Assembly: GCA_035632955.1 (NCBI GenBank)
Contig: DASQFU010000096.1
Location: forward strand, 1 to 16,703
Direction: 5' to 3'
Origin: DASQFU01 sp035632955
GTDB taxonomy: Bacteria; Eisenbacteria; RBG-16-71-46
DNA: 16,703 bases
Below, piece after piece: positions 7,938 through 15,091 of the stretch; position 1 is the first letter of the stretch; every line of letters begins with the position of its first letter. Below the pieces are notes generated by a model, which was not told the origin of the DNA, made no database searches, and was given only the letters and a program-made list of their open reading frames with translations. Made by a program: the position numbers and the translations under genes.

Positions 7938-9068
7938 ATGTTCGAGCTCGAATTCGACAGCACGACGACGGCCAAGCTCAAGGTGGTGGGGGTCGGCGGC
8001 GGCGGCGGCAACGCGGTCAACCGGATGATCGGAGCGGGACTGAGGGGCGTGGAGTTCATCTCGCTCAACACCGACATTCAGGCCCTCAACCAGTCTCTGG
8101 CGCCGACGCGCATCCAGATCGGACTCAACGCCACGCGCGGCCTCGGCTCGGGCGGCGATCCCTCGCAGGGGCGGCGCGCGGCGGAAGAGGACGAGCACGC
8201 GATCGCCGACACGCTGGTGGACAGCGACATGGTGTTCATCACCGCCGGCATGGGCGGCGGGACCGGCACCGGCGCGGCGCCGGTGGTGGCGCGGCTCGCG
8301 AAGCAGACCGGTGCGCTCACGGTCGCGGTCGTGACCAAGCCGTTCACGTTCGAAGGCCGGCGCCGCATGCGGCAGGCGGAAGAGGGCCTGGCCGAGCTGC
8401 GCGCCGAGGTCGACACGCTGATCGTGATCCCGAACGAGCGCCTGCTCGCGGTCGTCGACAAGGGCACGTCGCTCACCGACGCGCTCAGCGTGTGCGACGA
8501 AGTGTTGCTCAAGGCCACCAAGGGCATCTCCGACCTGGTGACGGTGCCGGGGCTCGTGAATCTCGACTTCGCCGACGTGAAGGCGGTGATGTCGAATCGC
8601 GGCAACGCGCTGATGGGAACCGGCCGCGCCTCGGGCGCCGACCGGGCCTCGGCGGCCGCGCAGGCGGCGGTTTCGAGTCCGTTGCTCGAGGATGTCTCGA
8701 TCGCCGGCGCCGAGGGCGTGCTGGTCAACATCACCGGCGGGCGCGACCTGACGCTGCACGAAGTGAACGAGGCGGCGAGCGTCGTGGTCAACGCGGCGGG
8801 CGAGGAAGCGAACGTGATCTTCGGCTCGGTCATCGACCCCAACATGGATGGCGAGCTCGTGATCACCGTGATCGCCACCGGCTTCGGTCACGCCGAGCCG
8901 CGCCTCAAGCTCATCGACAAGGGCCTCGAGACCGGAGAGGAGTTCCGGCACCCGCAGCCCTGGAAGCGCGAGGAGGCGGGCAACGGCCGTTCCAAGTGGG
9001 TCACCAAGTCGGCCGCGCGCGGCGATTCGCTCGAGGTGCCGACGTTCCTGCGCAAGCAGATGGACTGA
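7938..9068 (+). CDS. ftsZ: FtsZ, tubulin-like cell division GTPase
   Basis: Forms the cytokinetic Z ring at midcell by GTP-dependent polymerisation. Length 376 residues. VVGVGGGGGNAVNRM (16-30) is the N-terminal nucleotide loop, and GGGTGTG (106-112) the tubulin signature. NLDFADVK (208-215) is the T7 catalytic loop. The core ends near residue 316 (TVIATGF). The variable linker is short, about 48 residues, and leads to the conserved C-terminal peptide EVPTFLRKQMD (366-376), which binds FtsA and other partners. The ATG at 7938 has a GGGAGGTG Shine-Dalgarno at 7928-7935, GGAGG being 4 bases away. The stop is 12 bases before the probable CTG start of the following TPR gene, in the same frame. 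Confidence 0.98.
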   Translation: MFELEFDSTTTAKLKVVGVGGGGGNAVNRMIGAGLRGVEFISLNTDIQALNQSLAPTRIQIGLNATRGLGSGGDPSQGRRAAEEDEHAIADTLVDSDMVFITAGMGGGTGTGAAPVVARLAKQTGALTVAVVTKPFTFEGRRRMRQAEEGLAELRAEVDTLIVIPNERLLAVVDKGTSLTDALSVCDEVLLKATKGISDLVTVPGLVNLDFADVKAVMSNRGNALMGTGRASGADRASAAAQAAVSSPLLEDVSIAGAEGVLVNITGGRDLTLHEVNEAASVVVNAAGEEANVIFGSVIDPNMDGELVITVIATGFGHAEPRLKLIDKGLETGEEFRHPQPWKREEAGNGRSKWVTKSAARGDSLEVPTFLRKQMD

Positions 9069-9069
9069 G

Positions 9070-9076
9070 AGGAGGG
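9070..9076 (+). promoter_or_regulatory. Shine-Dalgarno for the CTG-initiated TPR gene
   Basis: AGGAGGG starts 2 bases after the ftsZ TGA and ends 4 bases before the CTG at 9081. There is no ATG, GTG or TTG within reach in any frame that opens a long reading frame, so this site supports initiation at the CTG. Confidence 0.65.
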
Positions 9077-9080
9077 TTCG

Positions 9081-10721
9081 CTGTCGTTCTTCTCGGCCCT
9101 CAGCCGATGGGGCCGCAACCGCAACTACAACCAGGGCATCCTGCACTTCAACCGGGGCGAGTTCGAGCGCGCCGCCGAATGTTTCGATCAAGCGGCGCGC
9201 GAACTCCGTGATCCCAACGATCCGGATTTCAGCCTCGCCCGCTTTCATGCCGCCGAAGCGCGCGCCAACCTCGGGCTGGCGCGCTTTCACGCCGGCGATT
9301 ATCCGCGCGCCGAAGCGGAGTTCGTGCGCGCCCTCGGGGAGCACCCGAGCTACCCCGATCTGCGCTACTGTCTGGCGCGCATCTACGAGCGTTCGGGGCG
9401 CCTGCCCGATGCGGTCGAGGAGCTCCGGCGCGCCCTGAACGAGCAGCCGCGCTACGTCGACGCGTTGCTGCTGCTGGCCGTGTGCCTCGGCCAGCTCGGG
9501 GATCGCAAGGGCTCGCGGGAGTCGTTCGAGCGGGCGTTGGCCCTCGGCTATCAGCCGCCGGCCGACGTCGTGCCGCACGCGGCCGCCGACTGGGGACTCT
9601 CGGAGTGGCGCGCGGCGGCGCCCCGTTTGCTCGGCCAGCCCGGCGCGGCGACACCGGTCGAGCAGGCGCTGGAGCGTTATCACGCCGGTGATCTCGGGGG
9701 AGCGATCGCCGAGCTCGAGCGGGCGGTCGCGGAGCATCCGACCTACGCCGATCTGCTGTGCCGGCTCGGGGCGCTGTTGCTCGAATCCGATCGCGCGGCG
9801 GACGCGCTCCCGCATCTCGACGCGTCGCTCGAGATCAACGCCCGCTACCTGGAGGCGCGGATGCTGCGCGCGCGCGCCAGCCTGGAGCTCGGTGATTCGC
9901 GCGTCGCGATCGAGCACCTCGAGCGCGCGCAGCACGAGTATCCCGACTACCCCGACGTTCGCTTCTGGCTCGGGCTCGCCCGGTTTCGCGCCGGCGATCT
10001 CGCGGGGGCGGTCGAGCCGCTCGAGCGAGCCGTGGAGTTGAACCGTGAGTTCGCGCGCGCGCAACGCCTGCTGGCGCTCGTCTATCACGCGCTCGGACGT
10101 CACGACGATGCGCTGCGCGCGGCGCGCCGCGGCTTGAGCCGCGACCGAGAGCTGCCGCCCGCGACGCTCGAAGCCGCCTCCATCCTGCTCGCCGCCGGCG
10201 ACCCGGAAATGGCGGAAAGCGAGCTGCTGCGGGCGCTGGCGCTGCAACCGGATTATCCCGATCTGCATCTGGCCCTGGCTCGGGCGCGTCGGGCCCGCGG
10301 CAACACGGTGGGAGCGCAGGAGGCGTATCGCTCGACGCTCGAGCTCAAGCCGGACTACGCGCCGGCGGCGCTGGAGCTGGCCGGGCTCGAGCTGTCGCTC
10401 GGCCATTCCGCGGCTGCCGAGTCGCTGCTCGAAGATCTGGTCACGCAGCGGCCGGCATGGGCGGACGCCCACGCGTTGCTCGGTCGCGCGCGGCTCGCGC
10501 GCGAGGACGCGGCGGGGGCCGAAGCGCCGTTGCGGGCTGCGGTGCAGCTCAATCCGTGCTACGGAGCGGCGCGGGCCGATCTCGGTTGGGCGCTGCTGGC
10601 GCTGTCGCGCTCGGTCGAGGCCGAAGCGGAGTTCGCCCAGGCGCTCGAGCTGGATCCTCTCCACGCCTTGCCGCGCCGGCAGCTCGCGTGGCGGGAGCTG
10701 CTCTCGCGCGCGGCGGGATGA
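9081..10721 (+). CDS. Tetratricopeptide-repeat protein downstream of ftsZ (probable CTG start)
   Basis: Protein of about 546 residues made almost wholly of TPR units; by eye I count about 14. Examples are YNQGILHFNRGEFERAAECF near the N-terminus, LARIYERSGRLPDAVEELRR and LGLARFRAGDLAGAVEPLER. A non-TPR gap of about 40 residues lies near residues 155-195. TPR solenoids bind other proteins; no enzymatic domain, signal peptide or membrane helix is visible, so a cytoplasmic scaffold is likely. The first conventional start codon in frame is GTG at 9324, but the frame upstream already encodes a complete TPR and half of a second, with codon use like the rest. An in-frame TGA (the ftsZ stop at 9066) limits the N-terminus, and the CTG at 9081 behind AGGAGGG is the best start. 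Placement 12 bases after ftsZ suggests co-transcription, hence a possible division or envelope role (inference). The specific function is unknown. Confidence 0.85.
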   Translation: MSFFSALSRWGRNRNYNQGILHFNRGEFERAAECFDQAARELRDPNDPDFSLARFHAAEARANLGLARFHAGDYPRAEAEFVRALGEHPSYPDLRYCLARIYERSGRLPDAVEELRRALNEQPRYVDALLLLAVCLGQLGDRKGSRESFERALALGYQPPADVVPHAAADWGLSEWRAAAPRLLGQPGAATPVEQALERYHAGDLGGAIAELERAVAEHPTYADLLCRLGALLLESDRAADALPHLDASLEINARYLEARMLRARASLELGDSRVAIEHLERAQHEYPDYPDVRFWLGLARFRAGDLAGAVEPLERAVELNREFARAQRLLALVYHALGRHDDALRAARRGLSRDRELPPATLEAASILLAAGDPEMAESELLRALALQPDYPDLHLALARARRARGNTVGAQEAYRSTLELKPDYAPAALELAGLELSLGHSAAAESLLEDLVTQRPAWADAHALLGRARLAREDAAGAEAPLRAAVQLNPCYGAARADLGWALLALSRSVEAEAEFAQALELDPLHALPRRQLAWRELLSRAAG

Positions 10722-10785
10722 ACGCCTCTGCCGCGATTCGCGCGCGCGCGACAGAATGCTGCGCGCCGCCCGCGAGGTGCGAGGT

Positions 10786-11004
10786 CTAGGCGACGGCCTC
10801 GCGGTGCTGGCGGCGGACCGCCTTCTGCACCTTGTTGCCGCGCAGGCAACGGGTGCAGGCGTTGATGTTCTTCACCCGGCCTTCCACCATCGCGCGCACC
10901 CGTTGGAGATTGGGATTCCACTTGCGCTTGGTGGCATTGTTCGCGTGACTGACGGAATGACCCGACATCGTGCCTTTGCCGCAGACATGACAGCGTTGAG
11001 CCAC
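10786..11004 (-). CDS. rpmB: 50S ribosomal protein L28 (zinc-ribbon form)
   Basis: Small basic protein of the large ribosomal subunit, 72 residues, normal for bacterial L28. It starts with AQRCHVCGKGTMSGHSVSHAN and contains NATKRKWNPNLQRVR and CTRCLRGNKVQKA, all hallmark L28 segments. Cysteines at 5, 8, 50 and 53 form two CxxC pairs, so this is the zinc-binding (C+) form. The start is GTG at 11004, fixed by an AGGAGG Shine-Dalgarno (11012-11017, minus strand) 7 bases upstream; the much longer open frame upstream is an artefact of high GC. The gene is convergent with the TPR gene (64 bases between stops) and divergent from the gene at 11185, so it is a separate transcription unit. rpmG is not adjacent. 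Confidence 0.97.
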   Translation of the reverse strand: MAQRCHVCGKGTMSGHSVSHANNATKRKWNPNLQRVRAMVEGRVKNINACTRCLRGNKVQKAVRRQHREAVA

Positions 11005-11011
11005 GAAAGAA

Positions 11012-11017
11012 CCTCCT
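11012..11017 (-). promoter_or_regulatory. Shine-Dalgarno of rpmB
   Basis: AGGAGG on the minus strand, 7 bases before the GTG at 11004. It selects this GTG as the rpmB start within a longer open frame. Confidence 0.85.
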
Positions 11018-11056
11018 GGAGACATCGACCGAGGCCAGCAAGGAAAATGGCCAGGC

Positions 11057-11085
11057 ATTCTAGCAGCCACCTGGGAGACTGACAA
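11057..11085 (-). promoter_or_regulatory. Sigma70-like promoter of rpmB
   Basis: On the minus strand, TTGTCA (11085-11080) and TAGAAT (11062-11057) are separated by exactly 17 bases. A TGC directly before the -10 makes it an extended -10 (TGCTAGAAT). Initiation would fall near 11050, leaving a leader of about 45 bases that contains the rpmB Shine-Dalgarno. This is the best promoter match I found in the window. Confidence 0.7.
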
Positions 11086-11184
11086 GCGCGGGCGGGCGTT
11101 CGGGCGGAGGCGTGCGCCGGCGTCTGTACGCGGCGAAGCGCCGACGGCCAGACACGCAACCGAATCGAGGGAGGGTGAGTCGCC

Positions 11185-11751
11185 ATGAGGTCGCGCCGTC
11201 TGCTGGTGCTGTTGCTGATCGCGAGCAGCGCACTCGGAGCGTTCTGCGCCGTGCGCTGGCAGACCGCCGAGCGCCGCGAGCGGGCGACCAAAGCCTGGAC
11301 CCAAACGGTCATGGACTCGCTGATCCGCACCTTGCCGATCCCGACTCCGACCGACGCCCTGGAGACCCGTGATTCGCTGTACTGGGTGTGGGTGGCGACG
11401 CTCGGGCAGCTGCAGAGCCGGCGCTGGCAGCAGGAAGTGCGGCGCGCCTGGACGACGCGGCGCACGCTGCTCGAGCCGTTCGACGTGGACGAGCTGCGTC
11501 GCCGCGGTCTCGCCGATCCGGCCCGGCAACTGCGCGACAGCCTCGTCGCTCATCCGGAGCTGATCCCAGTCGAGGGCGTGCTCGGCGGCACGATGGCGTT
11601 CGTGCCCGGGGAGGAGATCCTCCTGTTCTCTCCTCATTATGCGTTCGCCGCGTTCGAGGACGGCCACATCGGCGGCCACATGCTGCTGCGCTTCGGCGTC
11701 GAGGCCGAGGGCCGCGTGTTCTGGGAGCGGCTGTGGGTGTCACAGGACTGA
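11185..11751 (+). CDS. Membrane-anchored or secreted protein of unknown function, upstream of recG
   Basis: I do not recognise this 188-residue protein. Residues 1-22 are basic and then hydrophobic (RSRRLLVLLLIASSALGAF), a signal peptide or membrane anchor with no lipobox cysteine in a convincing position. The next 90 residues are rich in Arg, Trp and Leu and look helical. The C-terminal part (about 115-188) is more beta-like, with GVLGGTMAFVPGEEILLFSP and a closing HMLLRFGVEAEGRVFWERLW. A GGGAGGGTGA ribosome site precedes the ATG at 11185. recG starts inside the last 19 bases, implying translational coupling. The codon pattern resembles its neighbours, so I take it as real. No promoter was evident in the 100 bases before it. 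Confidence 0.75.
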   Translation: MRSRRLLVLLLIASSALGAFCAVRWQTAERRERATKAWTQTVMDSLIRTLPIPTPTDALETRDSLYWVWVATLGQLQSRRWQQEVRRAWTTRRTLLEPFDVDELRRRGLADPARQLRDSLVAHPELIPVEGVLGGTMAFVPGEEILLFSPHYAFAAFEDGHIGGHMLLRFGVEAEGRVFWERLWVSQD

Positions 11752-13832
11752 CGCGGGCGCGCCTCGATCCGGGCTCGCGCGTCCAGTTCCTGCCGGGCGT
11801 GGGTCCGGCGCGCGCCCAGGTATTCGAGCGCCTCGGTCTCAACACCGTGGAGCAGTTGCTTCGCCACTATCCCCGCACCTATCTCGACGCGCGACGCTTC
11901 GTCACCGTGAAGCAGCTCGCGCCCGGCGAGCTGATGACGGTGGTCGGCACGGTGCGCAGCGCCGCCGCCTTGCGCACGCGCGGCGGCCGCACCGACTTCT
12001 CGGCAGCCGTCAGCGACGGAACCGGCACGGTGGCCTGCTATTTCTTCGGCCAGCCGTTCCTCGCCCGAACGCTGCGCACCGGCACGCGCGTCGTCGTCAG
12101 CGGGGAGCTCGATCCGCTCGACGGCCGGATGATGAACCCGATGTTCGAGGTCATCGAGGGCGACGTGGAGACGCTGCTCCATGCCGGACGCCTGGTGCCG
12201 GTGCACGCGCTCACGCGCGGGCTGAGCGCGCGCGCGATCCGCAAGGCGGTGCGGAGCGCGCTCGATGCCGCCGCCGACCGCATGCCGGAGCCGCTTCCGG
12301 AGGACGTTCGCAGCGCGCGGGGGCTCGTGCCGCTCGGCGAGGCGCTGCGGCAGATCCATTTCCCGGACGATGATTCGCGCCTGGAGGCGGCGCGCGCGCG
12401 GCTCGCGTTCGAAGAGCTGTTCCTGCTCCAGGCGGTGCTCGAGCTGCGGCGGAGAGTGCTGTCCGAGACCGGAAGGGGGCTCGTGACCTCGGCAGAGGGC
12501 GCGTGGGCGCACGCGGCGCGCGCGGCGTTGCCGTTCACGCTCACGGCCGATCAGGAGCAGGCGCTGGCCGAGATCGTCGCGGATCAGCGCCGGACGTCTC
12601 CCATGCACCGTATCCTGATCGGCGACGTCGGCAGCGGCAAAACGGTCGTGGCGCTGCTCGCCGCACTGCACGCGATCGAGGCCGGCCATCAGGTCGCCTT
12701 CATGGCGCCGACCGAGATTCTGGCTCGCCAGCACGGTGCGACGCTCGAGCGCCACGCGGCTGCCGCAGGCGTCCAGCCGGCGCTGCTGACCGGTGCGACG
12801 CCGGCCGCCGAGCGGCGCCAACTGCTCGCCCGGCTCGCCCGCGGGGAGCCGATGCTCGTGGTCGGCACGCACGCGCTGCTCGAGGAGAAGGTGGCGCTGC
12901 CGAAGCTCGGGCTCGCGATCGTCGACGAGCAACACCGGTTCGGCGTCAAACAGCGCGCGATGCTCGCGCGCAAGGGCGTGATTCCGGACGTCCTGGTGCT
13001 GACCGCGACGCCGATTCCGCGCACGCTCGCGCTCGCGTTCTATGGGGATCTCGCGACCAGCCGGCTGCGCAGCCGTCCCGCCGGCCGGGGACGGATAGTC
13101 ACGCGCGTCACCGGAGAGGAGAAGTTCCCGCAGGTGCTGGAGTTCATGGCTCGCGAGCTCGCCGCGGGCCGGCAGGCGTTCGTCGTTCTCCCGGTGATCG
13201 AGGAGGGCGGACGGCTCGAAGCGCGCGCCGCCGAGACGGAGTTCGAGCGGCTCGCGGAGCACCCGTTGCTCCGGGAGTTCCGGCTCGGGTTGCTCCATGG
13301 GCGGCTCAAGAGCGACGAGAAGCAGGCGGTGATGGACGGGTTCGTCCAGGGCGCGATCCACGTGCTGGTCGCGACCACGGTGGTCGAGGTCGGTGTGGAC
13401 GTGCCGAACGCCACGCTGATGGTGGTCGAGAACGCCGAGCGCTTCGGGCTCACGCAGCTTCATCAGCTCCGCGGGCGCGTGGGCCGTGGCGCGCACCGCT
13501 CGGTGTGCGTCCTGATTCCGGGGCCTGCCGCCTCGTCGCTCGCCCGCGAGCGGCTGGCCGAGCTGACGCGCACCGAGGACGGGTTCGTCCTCGCCGAAGC
13601 CGATCTGAGGCTGCGTGGCATGGGTGAGCTGTGGGGTGTGCGCCAGAGCGGTCTGCCGCGGCTCAAGCTCGCCGATCTCGCGCGTGACGAGGCGCTGGTG
13701 CTCGCGGCCCGCGACGCCGCGCGGGCGGTGGTCGCGGCGGACCCGCAGCTCGCTCAGCCGGCGCATGGCGCGCTGCGAGAGATGCTGATGGCGCACTATC
13801 GCGAGCCACTCGAACTCGCGCTCGCCGGCTGA
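11733..13832 (+). CDS. recG: RecG, ATP-dependent branched-DNA helicase
   Basis: Monomeric dsDNA translocase that reverses stalled replication forks and remodels branched recombination intermediates. Length 699 residues, typical of the family. The N-terminal wedge region has FLPGVGPARAQVFERLGL (about 19-36) and an OB fold at about 65-145. Helicase motif I is IGDVGSGKT (296-304), motif II is VDEQH (397-401), motif III is LTATPIPRT (423-431) and motif VI is QLRGRVGRG (578-586). The C-terminal TRG region is LRLRGMGELWGVRQSG (about 625-640), diagnostic for RecG over other superfamily 2 helicases. The start is probably GTG at 11733, with GGGAG about 5 bases upstream, overlapping the preceding gene by 19 bases. 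The frame is open further upstream but that part does not resemble RecG. Confidence 0.96.
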   Translation: MGVTGLTRARLDPGSRVQFLPGVGPARAQVFERLGLNTVEQLLRHYPRTYLDARRFVTVKQLAPGELMTVVGTVRSAAALRTRGGRTDFSAAVSDGTGTVACYFFGQPFLARTLRTGTRVVVSGELDPLDGRMMNPMFEVIEGDVETLLHAGRLVPVHALTRGLSARAIRKAVRSALDAAADRMPEPLPEDVRSARGLVPLGEALRQIHFPDDDSRLEAARARLAFEELFLLQAVLELRRRVLSETGRGLVTSAEGAWAHAARAALPFTLTADQEQALAEIVADQRRTSPMHRILIGDVGSGKTVVALLAALHAIEAGHQVAFMAPTEILARQHGATLERHAAAAGVQPALLTGATPAAERRQLLARLARGEPMLVVGTHALLEEKVALPKLGLAIVDEQHRFGVKQRAMLARKGVIPDVLVLTATPIPRTLALAFYGDLATSRLRSRPAGRGRIVTRVTGEEKFPQVLEFMARELAAGRQAFVVLPVIEEGGRLEARAAETEFERLAEHPLLREFRLGLLHGRLKSDEKQAVMDGFVQGAIHVLVATTVVEVGVDVPNATLMVVENAERFGLTQLHQLRGRVGRGAHRSVCVLIPGPAASSLARERLAELTRTEDGFVLAEADLRLRGMGELWGVRQSGLPRLKLADLARDEALVLAARDAARAVVAADPQLAQPAHGALREMLMAHYREPLELALAG

Positions 13833-13857
13833 GGCTGGACCCGCAGGGGCGGATTCG

Positions 13858-14418
13858 ATGAGCGCAGAGCACCCATCCGTAACGCCCCCGGAGGAGCTGC
13901 GGAAGGGTGCGATCCTGGTTCGGCCCTTTCGCAGCGGCGACGTCGAGCCGATGCTCGAGGCGGCGCGCGAATCGATCGCCGAGGTCCAGCCTTGGCTTCC
14001 CTGGTGTCATCCGGACTATGCGCGCGCCGATGCCGAGCGCTGGGTGCTCTCGCGCCCGGATGCATGGGCTCGATGGGAGGAGTTGAGCTTCATCATCGCC
14101 GACGCGGACAGCGGGCGGTTCCTAGGCGGATGCGGGCTCAACCAGATCAACTGGCCCTATCGCACAGCCAATCTCGGCTATTGGGTGCGCACCGGCGGAA
14201 CGCGGCGGGGTGCAGCTACCGCCGCCGCGATTCTGGTCGCGAGCTACGGCTTCCGCGGGGTTGGCTTACAGCGGATCGAGATTCTCGCCGCCGTCGAGAA
14301 TCGCGCGAGCCAGCGCGTCGCCGAGAAGGTCGGCGCGCGTCGCAAAGGCGTCCTCCGGAGTCGGCGGTTGATGTATGACTCGGTGCTCTACTTGCTGGTC
14401 CCCGAGGATCTAGATTGA
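13858..14418 (+). CDS. GNAT-family N-acetyltransferase, RimJ/RimL type
   Basis: Predicted acetyl-CoA-dependent acetyltransferase of 186 residues. The N-terminal ILVRPFRSGDVEPMLEA is the usual first strand and helix. LGGCGLNQINWPYRTANLGYW gives the central strands leading into the acetyl-CoA loop, TRRGAATAAAILVASYGF. The loop lacks the common GRG triplet but keeps R-x-G-x-A spacing in loose form. LQRIEILAAVENRASQRVAEKVG is the strongly conserved C-terminal RimJ/RimL segment. The substrate cannot be assigned: relatives modify ribosomal protein N-termini, antibiotics or small amines. ATG 13858 lies 25 bases after recG and has only a weak GGGGCGG ribosome site. Co-transcription with recG is likely. 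Confidence 0.9.
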   Translation: MSAEHPSVTPPEELRKGAILVRPFRSGDVEPMLEAARESIAEVQPWLPWCHPDYARADAERWVLSRPDAWARWEELSFIIADADSGRFLGGCGLNQINWPYRTANLGYWVRTGGTRRGAATAAAILVASYGFRGVGLQRIEILAAVENRASQRVAEKVGARRKGVLRSRRLMYDSVLYLLVPEDLD

Positions 14419-14546
14419 TCCCGCGCATCCGGTCATCGACTTCGCTCCGGCCTTTCGCATGGCACCCGCACCGGCGATGCGCCAGAATGCGCGCGGCTGC
14501 TCGGCCCTCGGATGGGTGATGGCGCCGCGGCCGACCTCGATCCGTC

Positions 14547-14993
14547 ATGACCGTCCACTGCCCGCATTGCGCGACCGCTTATCAGCTCCCCGACCGGCTG
14601 CTCGGGCCGCGGGGCGCTCGCGTGCGCTGTCCGAAGTGTCACGGCGCGTTCCTCGTGATGGCGGAGGCGGGATCGAACACACCGACCGCGACCGCCGCCG
14701 AGAGCGATGCGCCGAGCTCCGCACCCGCACCCGGCTCCGGCGATCGGAGCCCCACGGCCGCCGATCCGATTCCCGAAACGGTCGCCGCGGAGATTCTGGA
14801 CGAGCTCTCGGCCCGGCTCGGCGAGCAGCTCGCAGAGGCGCGAGGGCGCGGACGGCTGCTCTCGGAGCTGGGTCCGGCCATGATGGACGCCTACGAGGAA
14901 TACCGACGCCGGCTCGGGCAGCGCGCGACCGCCGTCGCGTTCCGCCACGCGCTGCGTGAGCGCTGGGCGCTGGACCTCGGGCCGGAGCACTGA
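14547..14993 (+). CDS. MJ0042-type zinc-ribbon protein
   Basis: Protein of 148 residues. The first 35 form a zinc ribbon with CPHC at 5-8 and CPKC about 20 residues later, followed by HGAFLV; the YQLPDRLLGPRGARVRC spacing is that of the MJ0042/zinc_ribbon_5 family seen at the N-terminus of many bacterial proteins. A low-complexity Thr/Ala/Pro/Ser linker (about 40-75) follows. The last 70 residues are helical and charged (AEILDELSARLGEQLAEARG, then YEEYRRRLGQRATAVAFRHA). No membrane segment is present, unlike many MJ0042 proteins, which carry one after the linker. The function is unknown; metal-dependent nucleic-acid or protein contact is possible. The ATG at 14547 fits the family's start, but no Shine-Dalgarno is visible. 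The preceding 128 bases hold nothing I can identify. Confidence 0.82.
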   Translation: MTVHCPHCATAYQLPDRLLGPRGARVRCPKCHGAFLVMAEAGSNTPTATAAESDAPSSAPAPGSGDRSPTAADPIPETVAAEILDELSARLGEQLAEARGRGRLLSELGPAMMDAYEEYRRRLGQRATAVAFRHALRERWALDLGPEH

Positions 14994-15041
14994 GCGGTCG
15001 CTTTAGCAGAAATAGCTGGTGTGGATCTCGCAGTAAGCAAT

Positions 15042-15069
15042 GAGGCGAGCGCCGCCAGGCGCTCGCCTC
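15042..15069. terminator. Perfect 12-bp hairpin between convergent genes
   Basis: GAGGCGAGCGCC, a four-base GCCA loop, then GGCGCTCGCCTC: a perfect 12-bp inverted repeat. It lies 48 bases after the zinc-ribbon gene stop on the plus strand and 22 bases after the lamin-tail gene stop on the minus strand, as expected of a bidirectional terminator. Neither side has a clean T-run; the minus-strand side reads ATTGCTTACT after the stem, so the intrinsic activity is uncertain. Confidence 0.65.
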
Positions 15070-15091
15070 GAACGTCCGATCGAGTCTCCGA

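Noticed and set aside
7899..10664. Minus-strand open frame of 921 codons opposite ftsZ and the TPR gene
   Set aside because: It is Arg/Gly/Glu-rich, has no recognisable domain, and mirrors the GC-rich third positions of two convincing plus-strand genes. Long antisense frames are expected at this GC content.
10735..10768. GCGCGC-rich inverted repeat between the TPR gene and rpmB as a terminator
   Set aside because: The stem is alternating CG that pairs in many registers, the loop is about 10 bases and there is no T-run; it is no better than chance in sequence this GC-rich.
11637..13796. Minus-strand open frame of 719 codons opposite recG
   Set aside because: recG is unambiguous with all helicase motifs; the antisense frame is low-complexity Arg/His/Glu-rich sequence with no family features.
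14475..14490. CAGAAT as a -10 box for the zinc-ribbon gene
   Set aside because: No acceptable -35 lies 16-18 bases upstream (best is TGGCAC at 18), and it does not fit a sigma54 pattern either.
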